NCBI GenBank assembly: GCA_963556195.1
Contig: OY744520.1
Span: 156,110,107 to 156,174,106, forward strand
Reading direction: 5' to 3'
DNA length: 64,000 nucleotides
Source: Sepiola atlantica
Taxonomy: Eukaryota > Mollusca > Cephalopoda > Sepiida > Sepiolidae
The stretch's first letter is position 1. Each line of letters starts with the position of its first letter. Of the stretch, positions 47,241 through 60,419 are shown piece by piece. A program made the translations under genes and the position numbers. The notes beneath the pieces were generated by a model. That model saw only the letters and a program-made list of their open reading frames with translations. It did not search any database and had not been told where the DNA came from.

Positions 47241-49518
47241 TGTCATTTGCTTTCGTCTTTTCTTCGCCAACTAAAATTTAAATTTCAAGTAGAAATTTAA
47301 ATGTACGTACGGATGTGTGATAAATCATCGCAGACTATGCGAATGACGTATATTATGAATTGTATTGAGTCACGCAATAATTTGAGAAGATCCTACACTA
47401 GAGTTATGAGGCAAATTCCGTTGAACTAATCATATTCAATTAATCTTTTATAACAGGTATCGTCTCGGCATTAATAACACCAGGTTGTTGATATGGCGTA
47501 TAACAGACAAATTCTATAATTAGGTGCAGCTAGCTTTTATGCAAGAAAGGGTATATTGAAATATGTACGCGCACGTTTTCTATAGATTCTTAAATATTTT
47601 ATTTGTAAAAATTAAAATTTATCGATCTTTATGAATTAGTATATTGGATACTTTCGAGTGTATGACATTTTCCCGAGATAACTGAAAACAAGTAGGTGTC
47701 TCCTTTTATTAAAAGGTAACACGAATGTTGTGTTTACTAGTAAATAGAGACATGACTTACAGCAAATTGTTTATTTTCTTAGATTAATATGAATTAACAG
47801 TAACATTTACGATGGAAACAATTGTTATTTTGCGAGAGAATGCTTTTTTTATTTTTCTCTTTAAAATAAAAGAAAGGTCATTTCGAAAATAAGATTATGA
47901 GACAAAAGTGATTACTGTCTTATTAAATATGTTTGATATTTTCTCCTTAATCACATGTTTACTATTGGTTTACTCGTCCCGTAATCTTCATGGAAGGAAA
48001 GTATGAAGAACTTCGAAATACTTTCTAAGTATGTGAACTCATCTACTCGCAGGGGAATGAGTAATCATCCTTATGTGATTGTTTCACCGGCTGCACCTTT
48101 CTCACCAACCCCGAGACGATTTTATATAAACCATTTTGTTCTTTATTAGCTTTTCTCTCCGTGTACAATAAAAGAGAGAAAGAGGGATGAAGAGAAAGAA
48201 AGACATCATTTTAGACTTCTTGGCTGATGTTTGAATACTTCATATGTCGATTCACGATTCTTCTAAGTAGTACTTATCGAAGACTTGTATATTATAATTG
48301 TCACATGACCCCTTAATTCTGGAATTAATAATTTAATTCCAGTAATAAACTAGAAAATATTCGTGTACGCTATTCCCATACATGTATGGTTTCAATTTAT
48401 TGGAGTGTAAGCACGTCTATCCAAAGCCAGTTATTTAATACAAATATTAAATGCCCCAGTGTGTTAATACCCTATACCTTACAAAATTTCTGATGAGAAT
48501 GATTCCTTTCTGGAAGTGATTGATGTGAATTTGATCAATTCCAGGGTAAATGAAGATTTATTTCCGTTAACTGCAGACGTTTTCTCAATAAAATTGCTAA
48601 CAGTGGCAGCAGGCCATGTTTCCTTGACCGAACTGGACCTTATTTCTTCGTCAGTTTTCAATTAATATTAAAATGCATGTGTTTTTAGAAAACCCGGCGT
48701 ATGTACCTTCATTCGTAGATGCGTCCTCTCATATCTGTGAGAAGTAATGTTTGTAACACTTCGATCGGTTTGAAATATCATTTTCTCCGCTTAATTCATG
48801 CATATTTCATGAACACATCTTATTTTAGATAAGTCCACGCGTTTCTGTCAGAGACTCTATCAATCGGGCAGTCTCTCACACTCAAGTTTATTAAAAGACT
48901 TGATTTCGTCCATCAGACTTGGGTTTAAACTGGCATTTTCAGATCGGTCGACATAGCTGTACCCGCAGATCAGCCCGTTCTCATGTCGGTAACGTTTAAG
49001 TTCCCAGATTTTATAGACGCCTACAATGTTAAATGCGTCTAAACATATCTATAAGAGAGTTTCTGCCCATCAGTTTCCCCCGCTTAAGTTAGAAGAATTT
49101 AGTCAGTTTGTCACGTTTAAATTTGGAATACAATTTTTAGAAGCGTCAACACATCTACATGAGGTGTTATCCTTTGTTCGGTGACGGTTAATTTATTCTT
49201 AACCGCGCAAATTGAATAAACGCATTTGTAAAATATACGCTCTTTGATTTTTCAGGCAAGATATGTTATTGGTTTGATAGTTATTTCCCAAATATAACAA
49301 AAAAATCAAGTAATGTAAGTTTTCAAATGTGTTCCAGTTACCTTAATTTTGATTTGAGTATCGTAACTGTTTATAGTGGTCATAACATCAAATATAGCGG
49401 ATGTTACGAACTCAAAATAAATTTAATTAATCCAGTTTAACCGACAGTGTGACCTCTGGTGATCACTGTCCGATCAAGTTAAGAATTAATTTTGTATCTA
49501 AACGACTTTCAAAGATTA
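47241..49518. other. Unique sequence, no firm gene
   Basis: A 66-codon plus-strand frame (about 48,463-48,663) is varied and acid-rich (KISDENDSFLEVIDVNLI) but has no recognised family. A minus-strand frame overlaps it and neither is convincing. Confidence 0.45.
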
Positions 49519-49519
49519 G

Positions 49520-49598
<79 letters not shown>

Positions 49599-49666
49599 TG
49601 TTACGAGATCTGTATTATTATCAAAACTAAAGTGAAGAGAGATAGCAAGTCAACCAGAAAAAAACT

Positions 49667-49759
<93 letters not shown>

Positions 49760-49760
49760 T
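49519..49760. repeat. Two (TA)n arrays, the second with (CA)n
   Basis: TA at 49,519-49,592; TA-CA-TA at 49,671-49,760; 78 bp of unique sequence between. Confidence 0.95.
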
Positions 49761-49843
49761 TCTTTGTTCCTTTTTTCATTTATTTATTTTCTCTCCATTC
49801 CGTTGACACGTTCCTTCATCCCTTTCATCCGGTACAAGTTCAG

Positions 49844-50061
49844 CCCTATAACATTTATACGCGGGATAATATATAAACCAAATATAGGAGACGTTCTAAA
49901 ATACATCATTCCGGTCGGACGAATAATGTTTTTACCCCCACAACCACGTGATTTAAATGATGAGGAATTTGGTGATCAAATCCCATGGAAGCATCATCGA
50001 TCATATTTTTCAAACGTGACATCAAGAGCTTATTCGTGGACGAATGAACAAGGAACCATAG
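49844..50061 (+). CDS. Candidate coding exon, unknown product
   Basis: Open for 218 nt between a pyrimidine-rich acceptor (..AAGTTCAG ending 49,843) and a GT donor (50,062). The peptide is complex and unlike the surrounding repeats (IIPVGRIMFLPPQPRDL, EEFGDQIPWKHHRSYF, SRAYSWTNEQGT). The frame also continues upstream into a microsatellite, so the true start is uncertain. I do not recognise a family, and it could be a host exon or an element fragment. Confidence 0.33.
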
Positions 50062-50987
50062 GTACTAAAATATAAATATTAGACTATCAATGAATCACCT
50101 TTATTGTATGCTGTGATTTATCTACCAATGGAATGACAGCATCGTACATAGTCTAATAATTCGAAACAGGATTGTAAAATATTATGAACTGGATTGTTTA
50201 CTTTCGGCATATCTAGAAAATAGTCCATTTTTATTCGATAAATAAGCAGATAAGTACTTAACACATTTCGGCTCTTCGTATGCTATCTATATGTTTGCGA
50301 AACTAACTCTTGTCGATACATGTAGCACACACTTCATCCCACCTATTCAACCTTTAATCTTCCTTTTTCTGTTCCTTTCATCTTTGGCCAGACTTACTTA
50401 AGGATTGCTTATGCTTTGCCTTCTTCTGCAGGTATCATGCCCACTGGTGATTGGTATCATATTTCGTGTACCGAATTATTCAACCCTGAGCGATCATTCA
50501 ATCATTTTAATTAACTAATTACTAGACAACAAATACATTAACTTATTTTTTAGGTCGCAGGGGATTCATGCATAATAGTTTATCATTCTCCCAATAGTGT
50601 TTTTAGACACAGTTAAACAGAACAATACCAGTCAATGTATGAGATATTATCTATTAAACTGTTAGCTGTAATTCGCATCCTATTCTTCGAATGCGTGTTG
50701 GGAATACATTTTTATAAAGACAAAGAATATACTACGTATATCAGTAAATAGAGTTTCTAAACCACTTAATCATAAGTTGTGGTGTATCATGAACATTTTA
50801 CAAGAATTTTTTATTAAATAACTCTCCTGTTTTTATGCAGTTTTAATTACATCCTATTGGTTTGCATTAGCTTTAAGAAAATGATCGAAACATTTTAAAT
50901 TGCTAAATATTCTCAATATGTTAGCTCTTTGTCAGAAACGTAGGTAATTATATTGTTTAAAGGCAGGAAAAGTTCGGGGTTATATTA
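50062..50987. other. Unique sequence, no gene seen
   Basis: Nothing recognisable. Confidence 0.5.
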
Positions 50988-51230
50988 TAAAAGGTAACGG
51001 TAAAGGTCGCATAGCCTGGACGCGCACACTGCCCATGGTGATTTGTTAAGAATCACCGTGTCTAGGGCACAGCATATGGAAGGCGGAGCCCATCCCTCTC
51101 CTTCCGCTGCCTTGAACCGTCCCTGAGTTTTAGTCAGGTACCCATTTACGGCTGAAATTCGTGAGTGGGATCGAACCCGTGTCGTCCAGCCCAAAGACAA
51201 GTGCTATAACCACTCCTCCACAGCTAGGTG
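50988..51230 (-). mobile_element. tRNA-derived SINE
   Basis: On the minus strand it starts AGCTGTGGAGGAGTGGTTAT, a tRNA-like box A region. Box B GGTTCGATCC follows (plus-strand 51,168-51,177), then ~150 bp of unrelated GC-rich body ending at a short CCTTTTATAA tail. These are RNA polymerase III internal promoter elements. The head resembles a Leu/Ser-type tRNA (long D-arm side), but the isotype is not certain. It mobilises through a partner LINE; which one is not visible. Confidence 0.8.
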
Positions 51231-51997
51231 TAAATACTCAGTAAAAACTGTATTTTCCAATTCTTTCCTAGCTTGTTAAATTTCTATCATAAACTAACAA
51301 TAAACCATTGTCGATACTACCACTTCTTTCGACGTCTAGTTCCTTCTGCCCCACGCGTGAACACTCCTTGCTTTTATTAGTTCGCCTGACCGTTATACAT
51401 ATTACCTTGCAGGTTTTAATGTACGGCACGATTCTTTATTGCTTACGTAGGGTGATTGGCTTTACCCATGTAAGTCTGTATTTATTCAAGGAAAATATAT
51501 TTTTGAATGAAATATTAAAAATGTACACAAAAATGAGGTTCCATAGAAACAGCTATACTTACTGTACATCTGTTTCCACTTTTCCGTATCTCGGTTAAAC
51601 ATGTGCGTTTGTAAACTTATATTATCCTATATATGCACAGAAAACTCTTAAGAATATCTTAAGTTTAACAAAAAATACTGAAATTAGAACAATTTTTATT
51701 ACGTTTCATATAGATTATTATGTAATGTACGTTCGTTTTTCTTTCTTCATGTCGATAAAAGTATGTAGGTACCATACTATTTATTAATTTAGTTTAAGAT
51801 ATAAAATCGGTTTATCCTATCATATGTTTAGTCCGATATATAGTAACTCTAAAATAACTTTGAAATAGAAAACTGTTACAATGCTCTGACGTTAGTATTA
51901 GCTTATATACTTCAGTGTTTATTTTCAATCTAACTCAGCGTTTGCGTTTAATTTAAACATGTATAGGTCTCTCAATTGTAACGTAAATACATCCCCT
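51231..51997. other. Unique sequence, no gene seen
   Basis: A frame at 51,308-51,598 has no recognised family. Confidence 0.5.
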
Positions 51998-52052
51998 TTT
52001 AAATATATATATATATACATACATACATATATATACATATATATATACATAT

Positions 52053-52085
<33 letters not shown>

Positions 52086-52112
52086 CATACATTTATATAT
52101 ATATATACATAC

Positions 52113-52172
<60 letters not shown>
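51998..52172. repeat. (TA)n array with TACA interruptions
   Basis: About 175 bp of TA/TACA repeats. Confidence 0.95.
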
Positions 52173-52174
<2 letters not shown>

Positions 52175-52864
52175 TCAATTTCTATGTGCATGTATGTCCT
52201 CTATAAAAAGAACCGTTAGAAAATCTACATGAAACAAGGAAGGTAATTGAAGTATTCCCGAATTCGTACGTGCATTCCTAATAGGGGCTATTGTGCAGAT
52301 ATCGTCGGGGAGGAGTTTTTCAGCTATAATTTAGAATGAAAATACTGTAACTTCAATGTATTTTTTTCCGGAAATGACTCGGCAATTTTTTTTTAATTAT
52401 TTAACGTTTATTTAACTTTTTTTCGGACTGCGTGGACGGTGGTAAGAAACTAAATGTGTTGGTTTAGTAGTGCTTTAGAGACATTTTTAATATTATTTGG
52501 GTGGTTTTAATAGCGCTCTGAACGGGAGGAATAACTGTAAGATTATAGTACTACATTTGGTAAGTGATATATAGTAATACAAAAGTGCTCAACATCTTAG
52601 ATAAAGCAGGTGTGTTTCAATGCAGCGTTGTGATATATTCTTGATTATGAAGGAGAATTAAAAAAAAGTCAGCGTTGCCCAGTAATACAGTAAAATTATA
52701 TAGGTGTCATTATATTATAAAAGAGGAGAGAGGAGATAAGAAACTTAGTGTTACATGGAAACAGACTAAAACAAATATAGATTTCATTATATTTTTGAAG
52801 AAGTTGGTGGTGAAGAAACTCGGTGTTGCACGGGAGCAATAACTTCTAAAATGAAAGCTCAAAT

Positions 52865-52868
<4 letters not shown>
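52173..52868 (+). repeat. Dispersed repeat family, copy 2
   Basis: Homologous to 34,736-35,755, in the same orientation and again directly after a (TA)n array. Shared blocks are 'ctacatgaaa', 'gaagtattcccgaatt', 'ttcagctataattt', 'atagtaat.caaaagtg.tcaacatc', and several ~70-bp sub-units ending 'ttgcacgggagcaataac'. It is shorter than copy 1 by about 300 bp. Confidence 0.6.

Positions 52869-52901
<33 letters not shown>
52869..52901. repeat. (TA)n microsatellite
   Basis: Short TA array at the end of repeat copy 2. Confidence 0.95.
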
Positions 52902-52902
<1 letters not shown>

Positions 52903-53289
52903 TTAATATATACATAAATAATAACATAAACATAAACTTCTAAAAATCGTAAATAAGCCAAGTCAAATGAAGTTGATACGAAACCAAATGACAACATTGA
53001 AAAATTCAATAATTTGCAAGTAGATCTTTATTTACAAACGCAGTGTATCAATTTAAAATTGTATAGTATGGTGTCATACCTTTACTTTCGACGTAGTCCT
53101 CTTTTTCGAAATGAAATACATACTCGGCTCGAAGAATGTTATCGCCTGGAAGTAAAAAAATGATGGCATGCGTGGTGTATTACTTACATGCTTAAATGTC
53201 CTTTGCAGCTATTTTTGCGCATGTCTGAGGGGATCCAATTGTTGAAGTGTTGTAATTCTAAAAGCAGGTGTTAAAGAGGGTGTGCTGCG

Positions 53290-54470
53290 GCTGTTCTAGA
53301 GTCTCTTGAGGTTGTATGTGAGTTGTGCTACACACCACATATCTGTTACGTTCGAGTACTTGTTGGAACTGCTTAGCAAAAGTATGTATTTATATTTGTT
53401 TAGAGTATTTGCTATGAATGTGGGTTATTTTATGCATAATGTATCCTATTGTGGCTTTGGTGGTGAAAGCAGATTAGTAATTTACGATCATGAGGCGGTG
53501 TTTACTGTAAATATTTGTGTGTTTGTCTCCTTCCTCTGTGATGTGTAGGTTGAAATCTAATAATGAATGTGTCGGGGTGTCGGTGTACTCAATAGTGAAT
53601 ACTATATCAGAGTCTGTGCTTTTAAATGTAACGAAATTTGTATTGCTTCATCGTGAGATGGTATAATCCACATATTTCGTTAAGAGAATATTGGAACGAC
53701 ATATATCTAATGCGCATAGTTCCGGTACGTAAGTAATTGGGAGGCTGGATTCTATGAGTAGAATTGTTATTTATTGATGGGTTTGATGTTTTTATGTAAA
53801 ATGTGTGTTATCGACTAGTAGGCATTATAATTGGTGTATGTCAGTAGCAGTGTGTCAAAAGCGGAGTGGAGTTTGTTGGTGGGAGAAGGGGCTTAAGTAG
53901 TTTGAAATAGATCCAGGAGATGTTGTAGAGGGATCTTTTATGCTTGAGAGGGACCCCTTTATGCTTGGGTATTATTTTTGTAATGGGTTGGTTTTGTGTG
54001 TTTTGATGAGATGATTAAAATGTTAAATGTGTGTTGTTTCTTGTAGTGAGGTTTCGTTTGTATTTATTTGGCAGCTTCTTTCTATTGTATATGAAATTCC
54101 ACGCTGTGTTGACATGATTTTTAATTATTGTTTAGATGTTTGTGGTATGCGTATAAAATGCGTTGGTGTTCTAGCGCGAGGTTGTAATACGTATCTCTGG
54201 AGTTGACATATGATTTCTTGCTCCTGTCGTAGCGTAGGAATATTAGGTTTTTATCCGTAAGGTTTTCGAGGATAAGTCGTTGTGTCCTTGTAACATTTGA
54301 AGTGATTTTAAGTTGTTCTCGTTGTATAATGAGTAGTATGTTCTGTTTAAGTTTTGTAAGTTTGCCGTCCAGATTGTGGTTGCCGGAGAGGGGTAAAGGA
54401 CAATCCAGTTGGTATGTAAAGAATGTTGTGGTGTTTTCTAGACTATTTCTCTCTATCACGGTCCGTCATG
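53290..54470 (-). pseudogene. Reverse transcriptase relic, probably Penelope-like
   Basis: The minus strand begins with a 112-residue frame (54,121-54,459) containing LTDKNLIFLRYDRSKKSYVN, similar to the finger region ahead of the Penelope-type RT core. Later frames show ITYVPELCALDI, then KYVDYTIS (near 53,660-53,680), where a YVDD box is expected but the last Asp is Tyr. FTIEYTDTPTHSLLDFNLHI follows, as after the catalytic box. Frames change several times and stops are frequent. No GIY-YIG domain is seen downstream. The element is dead, and its class is an inference from motif order. Confidence 0.45.
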
Positions 54471-55639
54471 CTGACTAAAAAAGTATCAAAACCCAACCGT
54501 TTTCGAAATAGCCAGAGTCACTTCCTGTACAAGACACTGACTCAATGAAGATGCCATGATGACGACAACGCACCCGGCTACACGTTAAGCCGTGACATCA
54601 TATATATTTTAGGCAATAACTTATGGAATAGGTTGATATGCTGTAACAAGAATGAACATATTTATCATCATCATAGACATCCATTTCAGCATCAGTGTAA
54701 TATTTGTCTCGGTGTGGATACCTCGCAGCCCTTGCATCAGCATCTTAAGTTCCACAACTCGCACACCTGACACTTTCGAAGGACTGATGCAAAAGATACG
54801 GCGTTGTTTTTGATAACGATCTTTCGGTAGAGACTGACCAGGAGGCGAGCTAAGCTCTTACAATTTTCGATCGTTTTATAAGTTAAGACACGTTTGAAAA
54901 CTTCGTGTAGACCACAGATGTAAAAGAGTTGTCAATTTTATATTTGTTATTCGCCAATACAAGATTTAAATATATATGGCGATATAAGGCCTGTGAACAA
55001 AAATATGCGTATATCCATATGTTAGTACCGTTTTAGCTACTCATATGACAACCTATATGTAAACGTGCCTACCTGTGCCATACCGTTAATTGAAACTAAT
55101 TAAAGTGCTTAACTAATAAAAACCTTTGTTTTAACACTACTTTCGCGATTCAAGCGTGCAACTTAGATTACTAGAGGATGAAGCTAAAAGTATCTCAGTC
55201 AAGTGGTGAACAGTTACAAATATACATAATCACATACAAGTTCTTTGAGTCATGTACAGTCTGTAAAAACAATATTAGTAGTAGATGTATATATTTTATT
55301 AGTAGAGAAAACTGTGTCGATTTTTTCATCATTTTCTCCACATAATTTGAATATCACGTGTTATACAGAGTTTACTTAATAGTATTCTGGTATTAAACTT
55401 ATAACTACAACGGTTTAAACTTTGTTATGAGGAAGCATAAACAGTCCCCAACATAAAATAAGCTATGGGGTCATCAAAGAAGATATACTTCACAGCTAGT
55501 ATAAATAGATTAGTTACTGAGATTATAATTACGCAGGTATTGAAGACGTATAAGTTTGTCTGTAGTTGACAGCGTCAAATTAAAGGCGTTAATCGGAAAA
55601 GACCTCGGAATGACTGTTCAATAAATTGCTGAAAACTTA
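54471..55639. other. Unique sequence, no gene seen
   Basis: Nothing recognisable. Confidence 0.5.
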
Positions 55640-55870
55640 ATTATTTAATATACGTTTCTGGGGGGGGCGGAGATAACACCTGTCCGGAAGAATGGCATAC
55701 GATTGATTGACGCACCTACACCTAAGCTAGTCTTAAGAATAATATCCGGGTAGTTGTGAAAAAGACAGCTCAAAGGACACATGCAGCTGCACTGGACAGA
55801 ATTCATCGATTCGCTTAATAGACAGTTCATAGCTGGAGGCCACATCCCGTAATAGACATGATTAAAGTGA
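55640..55870 (+). pseudogene. Possible LINE endonuclease fragment
   Basis: The plus strand reads QLHWTEFIDSLNRQFIAGGH near 55,770-55,830. It resembles the 'FI..L...FI.GGDFN' catalytic segment of jockey/I-type LINE endonucleases, with the Asp of GGD replaced by His. The flanks are too decayed to confirm. Confidence 0.3.
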
Positions 55871-58493
55871 ATGCGGAGGCGAAACCCCGGAATGAACTTG
55901 GCAATTGAGAATATGGGGGTTCCCTAAAGTGTTATATTAACCGTCTCCAATTGATATCGACAAAACTCAGCTGATGGAGAACAATTTATGTTAACTTCAC
56001 CCCTCAGAATTCTCCCTGGCGCTACTCGTTCGTCGCAACCGAAACAACCGTACAATAATGGCATTCAAAGATGTTTAACCACATCAAGCAACTGGGTAAC
56101 TTAACACAGCTCGACAAATAGATATCGCACGAATTTCTACAAACGTCAAAGAAATCATCGGTTTGATGCATCATTAAGGCTTTATTTTTCGGTCGTTTTT
56201 AAACGTGACAGAAATGTGTCTAGATCAAAATGTAGCACTGAAACATTTTCTAAAACATTTTTCAAAAATACGGTATACAAAGAAAATCTATCCGTTAAAG
56301 ATTGATGAATTCGGGCGAAACGATGATTGCAGAGAAGTACTACAACTAACTGACAACATCAACCAGAAACCCCAGTGTATGTGACCGGATTTGTCCAACA
56401 ACACAACGCGCAATACTGCTACATTTAAATACTCGAGCATACAACATCTAAAATATCAATTTGCGGAAGCTTAATAGAAATAATATTAAATTATATATCT
56501 ACCATCGTATTCGCTATATATGTCTCGTCCACTGACAAAAGAAATACATTTGGTCGTGAGACTCTAATTTTACATATTCTTTAAAGAGCGGAGTTTCCCC
56601 CTTTGTAACCAGTACTGCCTGGCCCACTGACCCAGAGTAGTAGCACTGGTTAGTGTCACCTGTATAGGTTACATATAATCCGGTTACGATATAAAACGGA
56701 ATCTAGTAGGAAACACTATAAATTAATATTTGAAAATATTACATGCTTAAAAGCATTAAATTATTATTGGATTTAGCATGAAATAAATCGCTTGATGTAC
56801 GGTAAAATAAAACAATCGACAAAAATGTATTCATCTATTTCGACCCGTTCATTGTGAGTGAAAATATTAACAAATACTAGTGGTTACGTATGCCCACTCT
56901 CAGGAGAATAGGTAAAACCGATGCATAGTCGATAGAAGAAAGCAATCGTTTGAGATAATCACTTATTGTATCGTTCACCTTTTTACATGCATTTCGTAAA
57001 AATACTGTTGATTTATATGAATATCTTATTAGGTTGTTCAAGATATAGCCCAAAGTTTCGAGCGAACATATTTTTCGGGAATTTAGCAAATACTGGAAGT
57101 CAGATGTTTTAGCATCCGAAATTAATAAAATAATTTATGTGTGGAAAATGTGTTGATAATAATAATTTGTATTTGTATTAATAACATTGAAGTTCGAGTG
57201 GTTTAAAGGCATTTGGAATTGGAGTTCAGGTACCGAAACTATGTGCTCACCGAATCAATATAGATATTGTTGTTGTTGCTTAGCTACCAGTGTACATATA
57301 ACTCTCTACAAGCATTTATCTGTATAATTCAGATTGTTTAGCTCATGAAGGCTTTACTAATCCATACGCGTGTAGTTCTAGAAGCGCTCCTGAAGATTAA
57401 ATAAACCAGCAATGAAGATTCCACATATAGATGTTTAATAGCAATGCATTACCTAAACCATTTCCACTGGTTTCTTTTTCTCACCTTTTTCATTTTGTTC
57501 TTCCTCTTTCTGTTGGCTTCTCGACAATCATTTTCCCTTCTGTTTTCCTATCTAATGCATTTATAGACGCCTGTCTAAACATCACTTATTTAATTCTATA
57601 TTATACATTCTCTGTCCACTTCTGCTATTCTAACTTTAGAGTGAACTCGTGTTTAGAATATATAGAGAAATATATTGAGTTATTTTGGCCATCCATAACG
57701 AGAAAAGTCGTACTTTTCATGAAGACACATGGCTTGTAAAGTCGTCACAGACGTAAGAGGATATGATAACATAATTCTAAATAATTTAAACCTGTTCAAC
57801 GAGCGTAAATAATAGTTGGACCGTGTGAATTACAACCGATTCATATCGAATCCATTAATATTCCTACGAGAAATCGATCAGATCATTTATCAGTCTACAA
57901 ATGAATATCTTCACTCATTTTCGGATCGTAAACTTTCGAGGTCTGGTTTATGGCCAACAATGGTTGTAACATTTCAAAGCCAGCAGTTTGCCAGTGTTGG
58001 TTGAATCATTGTGCTATGTTCAGTTTTCCCCATCACTTCGTACAAATAAATCAATAATCTAACCAATTAGTTGCACGACGCAATGTTCGAAATACAAGCC
58101 ATGTCTAATAATAGAGAATATCTGGCCCTGTTCTGCGAAATTGTTCAATATTATTCTACCCAATTTTAAGCCACAATTAGTTTTGTGTTCTCTTGTAATT
58201 TAGGTATGAAACAGAATATGAACATCTTATTCATTAATTCTGTATGATTTGGTTGGGGATTTAACATTATCCATGAGAGACGTATCACTCGTGTTCCAAA
58301 TTCATGAACATTATATTTATTGGCGAGAATAGTTTCCTAAATGCATAGGAGTTCTCTTGAGAAGCAATGGTATCTCATTCTTAGTTTTTCAGATTGATTT
58401 CCGCAATTAAAAATTATTTGGTTATTATTGATATTAAGCACATGCGATTGTTATGAAAAGTGATTTATTTGATTAAGGAGAGACGAAACAACT

Positions 58494-58495
<2 letters not shown>
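55871..58495. other. Unique sequence, no gene seen
   Basis: Short frames (57,431-57,739; 57,816-58,004) have no recognised family. Confidence 0.5.

Positions 58496-58569
<74 letters not shown>
58496..58569. repeat. (TA)n microsatellite
   Basis: Long pure TA array. Confidence 0.97.
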
Positions 58570-58572
<3 letters not shown>

Positions 58573-58931
58573 GAAGAAATGCGAAATATTTTTTCATACA
58601 TCCTAACTATGCTTATATCAAAACACCTTACGCTTATTTAATTCAAGATAAGAAATTTAGTCCGATAACCAGAAGTATGCAAGTTATCAGACCTCATCTA
58701 AAAAATCAGAAATATGATCAAAACATATTTTAGAATTTAAGGTGATGGATCAGTTTCATATATATTTAACCTAAATTGTGCGTTATTCTCTGCGTCATTG
58801 TTTTCGGGAGGAATTGTCCACTTTTTTAGGCGATTAAATGTCAGTCGGACTAAGGGTTAGTGTAACAAATATATTAGGTTACTATACACTCCCCCTAATT
58901 AATTGCTGCACTGGGGGCGGGTAGGATTTGC

Positions 58932-58935
<4 letters not shown>
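58570..58935. other. Unique sequence, no gene seen
   Basis: Nothing recognisable. Confidence 0.5.

Positions 58936-58986
<51 letters not shown>
58936..58986. repeat. (TA)n microsatellite
   Basis: Pure TA array. Confidence 0.97.
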
Positions 58987-58987
<1 letters not shown>

Positions 58988-59073
58988 TTGGAAGTATTTG
59001 TAGGAATATATGAGGATTTCTGTGAACCCTTTCTTCAAATTTAATTAACCGAATCAAATGTACAGGAAATTGG

Positions 59074-59250
59074 AGAATTGTTCAACTAAACAACCAAACA
59101 AAATATTAAGAATATTGAACAAATGTTTAACTAAACAAGCCGACCAAATACTGAAAACATTGAACAAATGTTCAACTAAACAACCGAACCTAATATTAAG
59201 GACATTGAGCAAGTTTTCAACTAAACAATCGAACAAAATATTTAGATCAA
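59074..59250. repeat. 45-bp minisatellite, four copies
   Basis: Unit 'tgttcaactaaacaaccgaa' plus 'caaaatattaagaatattga' and 'acaaa', repeated four times with 10-20% differences; the last copy is partial. As 45 is a multiple of three, both strands stay open and give repetitive peptides that I take as by-products. Confidence 0.88.
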
Positions 59251-60419
59251 CAAACGATTTTTAAATATTTAAGGAAATCGAACAATTGTTAAAGTAACGC
59301 ACCGAAGCAAACAGTGAAAACATCCAGCAAGTTTTTATTACTTAACTGAACTAAATGAACGAGTATAACTAAATAGTTCCATCTCTTTACAAGAGTTCAA
59401 ATGTTTTTACAGTGTATATAGTTCCTTACAAGAATTATATAAGGAATAATATTGACGAATGAATGCATGAAAATTATTAATTTTGTTTAATGATCACGTA
59501 TTTCGTTAAGTGTAAAGTCTGCGTAAATTCTCATTTGAATATAGAGTAGCGATGTTTTTCCTCCGTTATAACTTTCATTTTGCAATACTACAATAATTCC
59601 AATTTAATACATCGATATTTATTCTTGTATTGAGAAAGCCAAAGAGAGATAAATCAATAAACATTCATTAAAACATGTATTAGCAAGGTTTATACTTGCT
59701 GCGTAATATTTTGATATAATCTGTATATGTGTAATACACCAAGTATTCAAGTACATCACTATAAAGATGTACTAAGTAAATCAGTGGAGTTCCTTGTCGA
59801 AAATGACCAATCTCTTCTTAATTATAACTGATTTACTATATGTATTAAACTTTTTTATATGTGATTTCCCTTGACAATAGATCTTTTCTCATATCAAAAC
59901 CTGAATCGCAGCATATTTTTTGGCTGCTATATGATTATTAAAGTGTTGTGTTTTACGGCATGTCAACGGCGATTCGATCATCTTATGCCTAAAATGTGTG
60001 CATGTTTCTTATACAATTGGTTTGTAGATTAATTCTTTATCGAGGTATATTTTAAAATAAATATTGTGTCAACAATAGTTACTATTTAGCAGATAGATGG
60101 AGTCCTGACAGATACAACCACTTCGAGTCAAAGTGGGTCTAGAGGTAGTCGCTACGAAGAGGTTATTCCACATTGCTTGAATAATTTATCAGGGGTCTCC
60201 AAAGCACTTTATTGTCTTGCCCGGGGCATTTTCTATTTAGCTAATAGATGCAACCGTATAAAAATACCACTACTTCGTGTGTGTCAGGAGTATAAAAAAT
60301 AAGGGCAGCTCTAAGTTAATGAAACAAGAGAAGATGAAGAATAGTTCACAGACACAGAACAAAGAAGAATCCACATATGTATGGACGACCTGAAACAAGT
60401 TGCAAACAGTAAAAGGAAA
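59251..60419. other. AT-rich unique sequence, no gene seen
   Basis: Nothing recognisable. Confidence 0.5.

Noticed and set aside
48463..48663. 66-codon plus-strand frame (KISDENDSFLEV...)
   Set aside because: No family match, no clear splice borders, and a comparable frame on the opposite strand.
57431..57739. 102-codon hydrophobic frame
   Set aside because: Composition follows local T-richness; no family resemblance.
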